64,000 nucleotides of DNA from Actinomycetota bacterium (GTDB lineage Bacteria; Actinomycetota; Acidimicrobiia; Acidimicrobiales; JAJPHD01). Positions 36,270 to 44,923 of this stretch are shown here, in pieces. Positions within the stretch are counted from its first letter, which is position 1. Each line of letters starts with the position of its first letter. Location of the stretch: positions 154,306 through 218,305 of the forward strand of contig JAJPHD010000001.1 in NCBI GenBank assembly GCA_021325455.1, in the 5' to 3' direction. The notes under the pieces are model-generated. The model saw only the letters and a list, made by a program, of their open reading frames with translations. It searched no databases and was not told the origin of the DNA. Both the position numbers and the translations under genes were made by a program.

Positions 36270-37034
36270 ATGGACGAGCCCTCCCTTCGCCGCCTCCTCG
36301 AGGACGTCCGCTCCGGCGCCCTCCCTCCCGACCAGGCCGCGGCCCGGCTCCGCCGCCTGCCCTACGCCGACCTGGGCTTCGCCCGCATCGACCATCACCG
36401 GCGGCTACGCCAGGGGGTGGCCGAAGCCGTCTACGGCCCGGGCAAGTCCCCCGAGCAGTGCGCCAGCATCGTGGCCGAGCTGCTGGCGGAGCCCCAGGGC
36501 GGTCCCGTCCTGCTGTCGCGTGCCAACCAGGCCCAGGTCGACGCCGCCCTAGCCACCAACCCCGGTGGCCAGGTCACCTGGGCGGGAGAGCGCCTCGGGG
36601 CCGGGCCGGCCACCGTCGCCTGGCGCCAGAGCCCCGCCCGCCCCGGGCGGGTCATGGTCATCACGGCGGGGACGGCGGACCTCCCCGTGGCCAGGGAGTG
36701 CGTGGCCACCCTCGAGGCCTACGGGCTCCGACCCGAGCTGCTGGTGGACTGCGGGGTGGCGGGCGTGCACCGTCTTCTCACCCACGTGGATGACCTGGCC
36801 CAGGCCGATGCCGTCGTGGTGGTGGCCGGGATGGAGGGAGCCCTGGCCAGCCTGGTGTCGGGCATCACGGCGGCACCCGTGGTAGCCGTCCCCACCAGCG
36901 TCGGTTACGGCGCCGCCCTGGAAGGGGTCACGGCCCTGCTGGCCATGCTCTCCTCCTGCGCTGCGGGCATGACGGTGGTGGGCATCGACAACGGGTTCGG
37001 TGCCGCCTGCGCCGTGGCCCGCCTCCTCCAGTGA
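36270..37034 (+). CDS. larB: Nickel-pincer cofactor biosynthesis carboxylase LarB
   Basis: LarB carboxylates nicotinic acid adenine dinucleotide and hydrolyses it in the first step towards the nickel-pincer nucleotide of lactate racemase and related LarA enzymes. The 254-residue protein has a variable N-terminal helical domain and a PurE-like C-terminal domain: ITAGTADLPVAREC, VDCGVAGVHRL, VVVVAGMEGALASLVSG and VPTSVGYGAALEG, with a late GIDNGFGAAC. It is coupled to larC by a GTGA overlap. ATG at 36270 follows GATAGT by six bases, a weak leaderless signature. Confidence 0.92.
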   Translation: MDEPSLRRLLEDVRSGALPPDQAAARLRRLPYADLGFARIDHHRRLRQGVAEAVYGPGKSPEQCASIVAELLAEPQGGPVLLSRANQAQVDAALATNPGGQVTWAGERLGAGPATVAWRQSPARPGRVMVITAGTADLPVARECVATLEAYGLRPELLVDCGVAGVHRLLTHVDDLAQADAVVVVAGMEGALASLVSGITAAPVVAVPTSVGYGAALEGVTALLAMLSSCAAGMTVVGIDNGFGAACAVARLLQ

Positions 37035-38272
37035 GCGACACGCCGGGCACCGGGGCCCGGGCGGCCACCGTGGCCTGGTTCCACTGCTTCGCAGGCATAG
37101 CCGGGGACATGGCCCTGGGCAGCCTCCTCGACGGCGGGGCCGACCTGGACGAGGTGCTCAGGATCCTGGAGCCCCTTCCGCTCCGGGGCTGGTCGCTCTC
37201 GGCCGAGAGGGTCCTGCGGGGGGGTGTGGCCGCCACCCGGGCCGTGGTAAGGGCCCGGGACGACGGCGTGGTGCGCACCTATGCCCACATCGTGGGGATG
37301 ATCGAGGAGGCCCGCCTCCCCCCCCGGGTGCGGGACCGCTCCCTGGCCACCTTTGCCGCCCTGGCCCGGGCCGAGAGCCGGCTCCACGGCCGCCCGGTCT
37401 CCCAGGTCCACTTCCACGAGGTCGGTGGCCATGACGCCATAGTCGACATCGTCGGCACCTGCGCTGCCCTGGAGGTGCTGGAGGTGGAGACGGTGAAGTC
37501 CAGCCCCGTGGCCACCGGCATGGGGGTGGTCCGGGCCGGACATGGCCTCCTCCCCAACCCCGCCCCCGCCGTCCTGGAGCTGCTACAGGGGGTGCCTACC
37601 GAGGGCCGGGACCTCCCGGTGGAGCTAACCACCCCCACGGGGGCCGCCCTGCTGGCGGCCACGGCCTCCAGCTACGGCCCCCTCCCGCCCCTGGTGGTCG
37701 AGTCCACCGGGTACGGGGCGGGGAGCAGGGAGATCGACGGCCTGCCCAACGTCGTCCAGGTCGTCCTCGGCCGAGCCGCCGGGCAGGTCGGCACCGGGTC
37801 GGCCTTCCCCGCCGGCCAGCCCGTGGCCCTGCTGGAGGCCAACCTGGACGACGCCACGGGCGAGGTCCTGGCCCATGCCGTGGCCAGCCTGCTGGAGGCG
37901 GGAGCCCACGACGCCTGGGTGACTCCCGTCACCATGAAGAAGGGCCGGCCGGGCCATGTGCTCTCGGTGCTCTCGGACCCGGCCCTGGCCGGCTCCCTGG
38001 CCGGCCTCCTCCGGGCCGAGACCGGCACCTTGGGAGTGAGGGGCACGACCCTGCAGCGATGGCCCGCCCCCCGCTCCCTCGAGGAGGTGGAGGTGGCCGG
38101 CTACCCGGTGAGGGTGAAGGTCAGCCCCGGGAGGGTAAAGGCCGAGCACGACGACGCCGCCCGGGTCGCCCGTCGCACCGGCCTCCCTCTGCGGGAGGTC
38201 ACCAGGCAGGCCGAGTCGGCATGGTGGCAGGCCCGGCCCGAGCCCTGGGAGCCGCCGCCCAGTGCCGGCTGA
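37031..38272 (+). CDS. larC: Nickel-pincer cofactor nickel insertase LarC
   Basis: LarC is the CTP-dependent cyclometallase that inserts nickel into the pincer nucleotide. The 413-residue product starts its conserved region with FHCFAGIAGDMALGSLLDGG, then VHFHEVGGHDAIVDIVG, an ELTTPTGAALL block and a C-terminal domain with NLDDATGE and VTMKKGRPGHV. It is one uninterrupted frame, unlike larC of Lactiplantibacillus that needs a frameshift. GTG start at 37031 overlaps the larB stop. larE and larA are not in the window. Confidence 0.92.
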   Translation: MSDTPGTGARAATVAWFHCFAGIAGDMALGSLLDGGADLDEVLRILEPLPLRGWSLSAERVLRGGVAATRAVVRARDDGVVRTYAHIVGMIEEARLPPRVRDRSLATFAALARAESRLHGRPVSQVHFHEVGGHDAIVDIVGTCAALEVLEVETVKSSPVATGMGVVRAGHGLLPNPAPAVLELLQGVPTEGRDLPVELTTPTGAALLAATASSYGPLPPLVVESTGYGAGSREIDGLPNVVQVVLGRAAGQVGTGSAFPAGQPVALLEANLDDATGEVLAHAVASLLEAGAHDAWVTPVTMKKGRPGHVLSVLSDPALAGSLAGLLRAETGTLGVRGTTLQRWPAPRSLEEVEVAGYPVRVKVSPGRVKAEHDDAARVARRTGLPLREVTRQAESAWWQARPEPWEPPPSAG

Positions 38273-38299
38273 GGGGGAGCCGGCTGGCAGGCTGACGGG

Positions 38300-39808
38300 C
38301 TAGCTGGCCACGTACTCGGGCACCACCGCTCCCGGGCCACCCGGGCCAGAGCGCCGCGCCGCCAGCTGGCGGATCCGGCTCTCCCCCGAGACGTCCTCCA
38401 GGGACCGGCGGGCCGGCTCAGGCAGGATGAGGGTGAGGAGCAGGCCCACCACAGCGAAGGCGGCCGTGACGGTGAGGGTGCCCCTCAGGCCGGCGGTGGC
38501 CGTGAGCAGCGGGAACACGAACACCCCGATGAAGGCCCCCACCTTGGCCGTCCCTGCCGACAGCCCGTGGCCGGTGGTGCGGGCCTGCACCGGGAAGAGC
38601 TCGGCGGAGAGCACGAAGGTGGTGGTGTTGGGCCCGAACTCGGAGAAGAAGTAGCTGACCGCGTACACGGCCAGGAACGGGATGGCCGCCGACGCCACCC
38701 CCGGGACGAGGCCTATGGCCAGGAAGGACGCCGCCATCACGGCGAAGCCGATGAGCTGGAGGCGCCGGTGGCCGATGCGGTCCATGGTGGCGGTGGCGAG
38801 CAGGTAGCCGGGCAGCGCCGCAATGGCGAAGATGGCCAGGCTCCACTCCAAGGTGGTGAGGAGGCTGGCATGGGGGGCGACATCGCTCAGGATCACCGGG
38901 GTGGAGATGGAGTTGCCGTAGTAGGCGTAGTCGAAGAGGAACCAGGTGCCTGCCGTCCCGAGCAGGGTGAGCAGGATGCGCCGGTCGCTGAGCAGAGCCC
39001 TCAAGCCCAGGCGCCTGACGCCGCCGGTGAGCGGCCTTGCCTCCCCTTCGCCCTCCACGGCCAGCTGCCCGTGCGAGTACCTGGCCAGCTCCATCGCCGC
39101 CTCGTCGGCCCGGCCCTCGACGCCCACCGAGAACCGCGGCGACTCCGGCATGCGCCGGCGGAACCAGATCACGGCGCCCGCCGGCACCGCTCCCAGGCCC
39201 AGCATGAGCCGCCAGGCGACGGCCGGTGACACGTGGGAGGCCAGCAACACGATGCCCACGAGCGGACCCACGATGAGGCCCAGGGCCTGCATGGAGAACA
39301 CCAGCCCGACCAGCTTGCCCCGGTCCCTCTGGTTGGCGAACTCGCTCATGAGAACGGCGCTCACCGGGTAGTCGCCGCCGATGCCTATGCCGAGGACGAA
39401 GCGGGCCAGGATGAGCCAGACAATGCCGGGGGCGAAGGCCGAGGCCAGGGCCCCTATGACCATGATGGCGGCCTCGACCCCGTAGATCTTCCTCCGCCCG
39501 AACAGGTCGGCTATCCGGCCGAACACGAACGCCCCCACGAAGGCGGCGATGAGGGCAGTGCTGCCCAGCAGGGACACCTGGGTGGGGGTCAGGTGCCACT
39601 GCCCCTTCAGGATGGTGAGGGCTGCCCCGATGATGAACAGGTCGTAAGCGTCGGTGAAGAAGCCGATGCCCGTCACCGCGGCGGCGCGCAGGTGGAAGCT
39701 GCCGATGCGGGCCCCGTTCAGGGCCTCAACCACCCCATTGTTGATAGACGCGGTGCCCACTCCCGCCGGACCCGCCGTTCCTACTGCCAGGCCACTCTTG
39801 TCGTCCAC
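38300..39808 (-). CDS. MFS transporter, probable phosphate:proton symporter type
   Basis: A 502-residue 12-helix major-facilitator protein. The first helix motif GIGFFTDAYDLFIIG, GRIADLFGRRKIYG (MFS signature A) and GIGIGGDYPVSAVLMSEF match the Pho84/PHS branch that takes up inorganic phosphate, followed by MPESPRF at the end of the N-half and EFGPNTTTFVLSAELFP in the C-half. It is divergent from phoU, which supports a phosphate role. Aromatic-acid carriers have similar motifs and cannot be excluded. GTG start at 39808; TAGGGC touches it, with no clear ribosome-binding site. Confidence 0.8.
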   Translation of the reverse strand: MDDKSGLAVGTAGPAGVGTASINNGVVEALNGARIGSFHLRAAAVTGIGFFTDAYDLFIIGAALTILKGQWHLTPTQVSLLGSTALIAAFVGAFVFGRIADLFGRRKIYGVEAAIMVIGALASAFAPGIVWLILARFVLGIGIGGDYPVSAVLMSEFANQRDRGKLVGLVFSMQALGLIVGPLVGIVLLASHVSPAVAWRLMLGLGAVPAGAVIWFRRRMPESPRFSVGVEGRADEAAMELARYSHGQLAVEGEGEARPLTGGVRRLGLRALLSDRRILLTLLGTAGTWFLFDYAYYGNSISTPVILSDVAPHASLLTTLEWSLAIFAIAALPGYLLATATMDRIGHRRLQLIGFAVMAASFLAIGLVPGVASAAIPFLAVYAVSYFFSEFGPNTTTFVLSAELFPVQARTTGHGLSAGTAKVGAFIGVFVFPLLTATAGLRGTLTVTAAFAVVGLLLTLILPEPARRSLEDVSGESRIRQLAARRSGPGGPGAVVPEYVAS

Positions 39809-39934
39809 GCCCTACAGCTTGGTGGACCCGGGTGACGGGCCCCTCAACCTCAGGTGAACAGCAGGTAGCGCGTCGATGAAACCATGGCGACACCGTCCTC
39901 CGGCGGCCCGCACCGGCCTCAGTAGGGTAGGGAG

Positions 39935-40573
39935 GTGGTGACCCCAGGAGCAGCCGAGCCATCGTTGATGGAGAAGGTGGACGGCGAGGTCGCCCGCCTC
40001 CTGGCGCTGGTGAGGGAGGGCCTGGCCGGCGCCACGGAGGCCCTGCTGCACCAGGATCGGGCCCGGGCAGAGGCCCTGGTGGCCCGGGACCAGGAGATCG
40101 ACGAGCTGTCCCGCCAGGTGGAGGAGCTGGTGCGCGAGCGCCTGGACCGCATGAACCTCACCCGGGAGGAGCTTGCCTACCTCATCACCGTCCTCCAGAT
40201 CCTCCCCGAGCTGGAGCGCAGCGCCGACCTGGCCGAGCACATCGCCCAGCGGGCCGGCCATGGCCTGGGCCGGGACATGACCCCCCGCAGCAGGGGCATT
40301 GTCCAGCGCATGGCCGAGGTGGGCCTGGAGATGTGGCACCTCGTGGCCGAGGCCTATGCCGACCGGGCCACCGACGCCGCCGGTGAGCTGGACGAGGCCG
40401 ACGAGGAGCTGGATGCCCTCCACACCAGCCTCACCGCCGAGGTGGCCAAGGGCACCATGCCCGTGCCGGTGGCCACCGAGCTCACCCTCATCGCCCGCTT
40501 CTACGAACGTCTGGGGGACCACGCCGTCAACCTGGGACGGCGCATCGCCCGGCTGGGCCCGGGCATGCCGTAG
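39935..40573 (+). CDS. phoU: Phosphate-signalling protein PhoU
   Basis: A 212-residue all-helical protein with the two PhoU three-helix repeats. Typical are the metal-binding-type acid runs DQEIDELSRQVEELV and DEADEELDALHTSL, and the end LTLIARFYERLGDHAVNLGRRI. PhoU links the Pst transporter to the PhoR-type sensor and represses the phosphate regulon. The GTG pair at 39935/39938 is preceded by TAGGGT at 39923-39928, so either codon (6 or 9 bases away) may be a leaderless start; ATG at 39968 is a less likely option. No pst genes are close. Confidence 0.9.
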   Translation: MVTPGAAEPSLMEKVDGEVARLLALVREGLAGATEALLHQDRARAEALVARDQEIDELSRQVEELVRERLDRMNLTREELAYLITVLQILPELERSADLAEHIAQRAGHGLGRDMTPRSRGIVQRMAEVGLEMWHLVAEAYADRATDAAGELDEADEELDALHTSLTAEVAKGTMPVPVATELTLIARFYERLGDHAVNLGRRIARLGPGMP

Positions 40574-40669
40574 GGGCCGCCAGCTGGGCAGCGCCCCGGG
40601 AGGTTCCCGGTGGGGCCGGACCGGGGCCGTCCCGACCCACGCCCACCCCCCTTTACCAGGGCTTTGACG

Positions 40670-40753
40670 TGGGCGAGGGGGGACTTGAACCCCCACGAGG
40701 TTGCCCTCACAGGAACCTGAATCCTGCGCGTCTACCTATTCCGCCACTCGCCC
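40670..40753 (-). tRNA. tRNA-Leu (anticodon CAG)
   Basis: Class II tRNA: acceptor GGGCGAG/CTCGCCC, anticodon arm AGGA-TTCAGGT-TCCT with CAG, long variable arm (GAGGGCAACCTC), T-arm GGGGGTTCAAGTCCCCC. Discriminator A; CCA not encoded. Confidence 0.95.
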
Positions 40754-40845
40754 GAGTGCGCCCGCCTACGTTAGCGTCAGGGGCCAGAGCGCGGACCACT
40801 CTGGCCCACGCACCCCTTGTGGGGACCGGTAGGCTGTTGCAGACC

Positions 40846-41502
40846 ATGGTACTCCAGCAGTTCGAGCGCCGGCTCGAACGTCTCGTCGAAGGCGCCTTCG
40901 CCAAGGCCTACCGCCGGGGTCTCCAGCCCCTGGAGATCGGGCGGAGGCTGGCCCGCGAGATGGACCTGCACCGCACCATGGGCGTCCATGGCATCATCGC
41001 CCCCAACGCCTTCACCGTGGCCCTCTCCGAGGCCGACCTGGAGCGCTTCGAGTCCTTCGCCGAGGCCCTGGCCCGGGAGCTGGCCGAGGCGGCCCGGGAG
41101 CACGCCCAGACCGAGGGTTACGGCTTTCTCGGCCCGGTCGAGGTGACCCTGGAGCGGGCCCCCGACCTGCCCGCCGGCATCTTCGAGGTGGAGGCCGAGG
41201 TGCGGCAGGCCCCGGGAGGGTACCCGCCCGCCTACCTGGTCCTGCCCGACGGCCAGCGGCTCAGCATCGGCGACGAGCCCGTCCTGCTCGGGCGCCTGCC
41301 CAGCTGCACGGTGGTCATGGAGGACCCCAACGTGAGCCGCCGCCATGCCGAGGTGAGCCGCCAGGGCGACGAGGTGGTCCTGGTGGACCTGGGGTCCACC
41401 AACGGCACCAAGGTGAACGGCGAACGTGTGACCCGGTGCCGGCTGATGGACGGCGACAAGATCACCCTGGGCATGACCACTCTGTCCTTCGAGGGCCAGT
41501 GA
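40846..41502 (+). CDS. fhaA: FhaA-type protein (DUF3662 + FHA domain)
   Basis: A 218-residue cytoplasmic phosphothreonine reader of the cell-wall growth cluster. Residues 1-115 are the DUF3662 domain (QFERRLERLVEGAFAKAYRRGL in part, HGIIAPNAFTV); a short linker, without the long Pro-rich middle of mycobacterial FhaA, leads to a C-terminal FHA domain: LLGRLPSCTVVMEDPNVSRRHAEV and LGSTNGTKVNGE. ATG at 40846 is preceded by TAGGCT with ten bases between, a leaderless pattern; the longer frame runs back into tRNA-Leu and is rejected. The stop overlaps fhaB (GTGA). Confidence 0.92.
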   Translation: MVLQQFERRLERLVEGAFAKAYRRGLQPLEIGRRLAREMDLHRTMGVHGIIAPNAFTVALSEADLERFESFAEALARELAEAAREHAQTEGYGFLGPVEVTLERAPDLPAGIFEVEAEVRQAPGGYPPAYLVLPDGQRLSIGDEPVLLGRLPSCTVVMEDPNVSRRHAEVSRQGDEVVLVDLGSTNGTKVNGERVTRCRLMDGDKITLGMTTLSFEGQ

Positions 41503-42029
41503 TCCCTGAGCCGCTGCTCCAGATACTCAAGTACTGCCTCCTGGCCCTTCTGTGGCTGTTCTTCCTGCGCGTGCTGCGGGCGGTGTGGGCCGAGGTCAAG
41601 CGGAGCCGCGCCGACCAGGCCGAGAGCGCCCCGCCCCGGCGCCGGGCGCCCGCCCCGGCGCCTGCCGGCGAGCCTGTGGCCCACCGGGCGGCTCCTCCGC
41701 CCCCCTCCCCCTGGGCCCGTCCCGAGGACGGCTCAGGGCCCCTGCGCCTTTCGGTGCTCGAACCTCCCGAGCACCGGGGCAAGACCTTCGAGCTGGCGGA
41801 GGAGACCACGGTGGGGAGGGGGAAGGAGTGCGGGGTGGCCCTCCCCTTCGACAGCTTCACCTCCAGCCGCCACGCCCGTCTCTGGCGGGAGGACGGCCAG
41901 GTCTGGGTGGAGGACCTCGGGTCCACCAACGGCACCTACCTGAACAAGCGCCGGCTCACCGCTCCGGCCACCCTGGCCCGGGGCGATCGCCTCCAGGTAG
42001 GCCAGACCGTGCTGGAGGTGGGTCGGTGA
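41499..42029 (+). CDS. fhaB: FhaB/FipA-type membrane-anchored FHA protein
   Basis: A 176-residue protein with one N-terminal transmembrane helix (about residues 6-26, YCLLALLWLFFLRVLRAV), a Pro/Ala-rich linker and a C-terminal FHA domain with TVGRGKECGVALPF, SSRHARLW and LGSTNGTYLNKRRL. The conserved Arg, Ser and Asn that bind phosphothreonine are all present. In mycobacteria FipA is phosphorylated by PknA and links FtsZ and FtsQ. Start GTG at 41499 and stop are both in four-base overlaps with fhaA and pstP. Confidence 0.9.
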   Translation: MIPEPLLQILKYCLLALLWLFFLRVLRAVWAEVKRSRADQAESAPPRRRAPAPAPAGEPVAHRAAPPPPSPWARPEDGSGPLRLSVLEPPEHRGKTFELAEETTVGRGKECGVALPFDSFTSSRHARLWREDGQVWVEDLGSTNGTYLNKRRLTAPATLARGDRLQVGQTVLEVGR

Positions 42030-43390
42030 CCCTGCTCCGGTCGGGCTCGGCCACCGACGTGGGCCGGGTCCGGCAGGTGAACCAGGACTGCGTGCTGGAG
42101 ACGGGCTCGTTGTTCGCCGTGGCCGATGGCATGGGCGGCCATGCCGGCGGGGAGGTGGCCTCCCGCACGGCCATCGATGCCCTGGCCCGGGCCTTCCAGC
42201 CCCCTGCGGAGGGGCTCCCCCCTGCCGGGCTGCTGATCGAGGCCGTGGAGACGGCCAACCAGGCCGTGTGGGAGCAGGCCCAGGCCGACTCCGACCTGTG
42301 GGGCATGGGCACCACCCTCACCACCCTGGCCCTGGTGGAGGAGGAGGGCCGGGAGGAGCTGGCGGTGGCCAACGTGGGCGACTCCCGCGCCTACCTGCTG
42401 AGCGGGGGTGACTTCACCCAGCTCACCGCCGACCACAGCCTGGTGGAGGAGATGGTCCGCAGCGGGGAGCTGAGCGCGGCCCAGGCCGCCCACCACCCCA
42501 AGCGCCACATCATCACCCGGGTGATCGGCGTCGAGCCCACCGTCGACGTGGACGCCTGGCTGCTGCGGCCCGTCACCGGCGACAGGATCCTGCTGTGCAG
42601 CGACGGCCTGGTGGACGAGGTCAGCGACGAGGACATCGCCTCCGTGCTGGCCGAGGTGGAGGACCCGGGCCAGGCCGCCCGGGACCTGGTCACCCTGGCC
42701 CGGGAGCACGGGGGACGGGACAACATCACCGTGATCGTGGTGGATGTGGTCGCCGGAGCCGAGGGCGGGGGGGCCGGGACCACCTCGGCCGCCGTCGGCC
42801 CGGCAGGGCCTCCCACTTCGGCCGACCCGGGCGGGGGCTCCATCGGCCCCCCGCCCAGCCAGGCCGCCAACCCGGCGGCGGCTTCGGGTGGCACCGGGGT
42901 AGCCCTGGCCACCGCCACCCGTACGCCGGTCACCAGCCGGGTCCAGGTACCCAGCGCCTCCCCCACCCAACCCCGGCCCCTCCGCCCACCGCAGGCCCCG
43001 CCCCGCTCATCCCGGCCCGTCACCTTGCGGGTGGTGGGCTTCCTGGTGCTGCTGGCGGCGGTGATCGCCGCCGTGGTGGGAGCGGTGGCCTGGTACGCCA
43101 CCGGGTCGTACTACGTGGGCCTGGCCGGCCGGCGGGTGGCCATCTACCAGGGTCGCCCCGGCGGCTTCCTCTGGTTCCAGCCCCACGTCGTGGACCGGAC
43201 CAGCCTCACCACCGGTGAGGTCCTCCCCTCGCGCCGCCCGGACCTGCGGGCCGGCATGCAAGAGCCCTCGCTGGCTGCCGCCCGCCGCTACGTGGCCAAC
43301 CTGCGCCAGGAGGCGGCCAGCCTCCCCCAGTTCCACCCCAGCCGGACGCACCACAAGGCCTCGACCACCACCACCTCGGGGAGGTCATAG
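42026..43390 (+). CDS. pstP: PP2C-type Ser/Thr protein phosphatase
   Basis: A 454-residue membrane phosphatase that reverses PknB-type phosphorylation. Residues 1-235 are the PPM domain with the metal Asp motifs NQDCVL, ADGMGGHAGGE, GTTLTTL, VGDSRAYL, CSDGLVDE and GRDNITVIVVD. A Pro/Ala/Gly-rich linker leads to a transmembrane helix near residue 335-355 (VVGFLVLLAAVIAAVVGAVAW in part) and an outside domain of about 95 residues ending in a Thr/Ser-rich tail. GTG start at 42026 overlaps fhaB; pbpA follows five bases later with no rodA between. Confidence 0.93.
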   Translation: MTLLRSGSATDVGRVRQVNQDCVLETGSLFAVADGMGGHAGGEVASRTAIDALARAFQPPAEGLPPAGLLIEAVETANQAVWEQAQADSDLWGMGTTLTTLALVEEEGREELAVANVGDSRAYLLSGGDFTQLTADHSLVEEMVRSGELSAAQAAHHPKRHIITRVIGVEPTVDVDAWLLRPVTGDRILLCSDGLVDEVSDEDIASVLAEVEDPGQAARDLVTLAREHGGRDNITVIVVDVVAGAEGGGAGTTSAAVGPAGPPTSADPGGGSIGPPPSQAANPAAASGGTGVALATATRTPVTSRVQVPSASPTQPRPLRPPQAPPRSSRPVTLRVVGFLVLLAAVIAAVVGAVAWYATGSYYVGLAGRRVAIYQGRPGGFLWFQPHVVDRTSLTTGEVLPSRRPDLRAGMQEPSLAAARRYVANLRQEAASLPQFHPSRTHHKASTTTTSGRS

Positions 43391-43395
43391 GCCCC

Positions 43396-44856
43396 ATGGA
43401 CAGGCAGATCAGGCGGTTCGGGGTGGTGGCCATAGTCCTTTTCTTCATCCTGTTCCTGCAGCTCAACAACCTCCAGATAATCCAGGGCCCCAAGCTGGCC
43501 AATGCCCCCGGCAACGCCAGGCGCATCACGAAGGAGTTCGCCCACCCGAGAGGGGTGATCCAAACAGCCGATGGCGTGGTGGTGGCCAAGTCAGTGCGCA
43601 CCAACGACCTCTACAAGTGGAAGCGGGTCTACCCCCACGGGCCCCTGTACGCCGACGTGACCGGGTACTTCTCCATCATCTACGGGCTCACCGGTGTGGA
43701 GCAGACCTACGACCAGTACCTCTCGGGGCGCAATGCCCCCATCACGCACCTCTCGGACCTCCTCACACCCGACGCCCAGCGGGTCGACAACGTCACCCTC
43801 ACCATCTCCTCCAAGCTGCAGCAGGTGGCAGCCGGGGCCCTGGGCAACCGGCAGGGGGCGGTGGTGGCCCTCGACCCCCGCACCGGCGCCATCCTGGCCA
43901 TGGTCAGCCAGCCCACCTTCGACCCCAACAAGCTGGCCTCGCACGACTCCTCCGAGGTGCACCGAGCCTGGTCCACGTACCTGAAGGACCCCAGCCAGCC
44001 CCTCGTCCCCGCCGCCTACCGGGTGCGCTACCCCCCCGGCTCCACCTTCAAGGTCATCACCTCGTCAGCGGTCTACGACCACAAGCCGGCCCTGGCCCAC
44101 AAGAGCATCCGCCCTGCTTCCCAGATCCAACTGCCCGATACCACCAACACCTTCCACAACTACGACAACGAGGTCTGCGGCGGCACCCTGCCCGCGCTGC
44201 TCAAGGTGTCCTGCGACACCGGGTTCGCCAAGATCGGCCTGGCCCTCGGAGCGAGCAACCTGGCCGCCGAGGCCGACGCCTTCGGCTTCAACAAGACGCC
44301 CCCGCTCGACGTGTCCCCGCCCCCCGTGCCCTCCAACTTCCCGGCCCCCTCCAGCTTCGCCAACAACCTCCCCGGCCTGGCCTTCTCGGCCATCGGCCAG
44401 GAGAACGTGGCCGCCACCCCGCTCGAGATGGCCCTGGTGGCCGGCACCATCGCCGACCACGGCACGATGATGGCCCCCCACGTGATGAGCCAGATCCGCG
44501 ACAACCAGGGCAACCTGGTGAAGCAGTGGACCCCCCATCCCTGGCTGCGGCCCACCTCGGCTGCCACGGCCCGCAAGGTGAAGAGGCTCATGGTGGGGGT
44601 GGTGAACGGGGGGACGGCCACCGACATCGCCCTGCCCGGGGTCCAGTTGGCGGCCAAGACCGGGACCTCCCAGCTGGGCCCGGGCAACAACGACACCGAC
44701 GACTGGATGATCGCCTTCGGGCCCGCCGGCCCGGGCCAGACGCCCAAGGTGGCGGTGGCGGTGGTCGTCCCGCACCAGGCACCCAGCGCCACTGGCGCCT
44801 CCGTGGCCGGGCCCATCGTCAAGGCCGTCATCTCTGCCGCTCTGGGGACGCCGTGA
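43396..44856 (+). CDS. pbpA: Class B penicillin-binding protein (PbpA)
   Basis: A 486-residue transpeptidase that cross-links peptidoglycan outside the membrane. One N-terminal helix (residues 9-27) anchors it; the transpeptidase domain has the nucleophile motif PGSTFK (S216, K219) and KTGTS (421-425). The middle SxN motif reads SCD (272-274), with Asp in place of the usual Asn, then TGFAKIGLALG. It lies between pstP and pknB in the classic actinobacterial order, but the rodA gene that normally precedes it is absent. ATG at 43396. Confidence 0.92.
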   Translation: MDRQIRRFGVVAIVLFFILFLQLNNLQIIQGPKLANAPGNARRITKEFAHPRGVIQTADGVVVAKSVRTNDLYKWKRVYPHGPLYADVTGYFSIIYGLTGVEQTYDQYLSGRNAPITHLSDLLTPDAQRVDNVTLTISSKLQQVAAGALGNRQGAVVALDPRTGAILAMVSQPTFDPNKLASHDSSEVHRAWSTYLKDPSQPLVPAAYRVRYPPGSTFKVITSSAVYDHKPALAHKSIRPASQIQLPDTTNTFHNYDNEVCGGTLPALLKVSCDTGFAKIGLALGASNLAAEADAFGFNKTPPLDVSPPPVPSNFPAPSSFANNLPGLAFSAIGQENVAATPLEMALVAGTIADHGTMMAPHVMSQIRDNQGNLVKQWTPHPWLRPTSAATARKVKRLMVGVVNGGTATDIALPGVQLAAKTGTSQLGPGNNDTDDWMIAFGPAGPGQTPKVAVAVVVPHQAPSATGASVAGPIVKAVISAALGTP

Positions 44857-44908
44857 GAGCGCCCCTCCTGAACCGTCCCTATCCGCCGTCGCCCCCCCGG
44901 GCCCGCCC

Positions 44909-44914
44909 TAGGCT
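44909..44914 (+). promoter_or_regulatory. -10 box of pknB (leaderless type)
   Basis: TAGGCT ends nine bases before the ATG at 44924, with no ribosome-binding site. It lies in the 67-base gap after pbpA, so the kinase can be expressed apart from the upstream genes. Confidence 0.5.
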
Positions 44915-44923
44915 CTGATTGTC

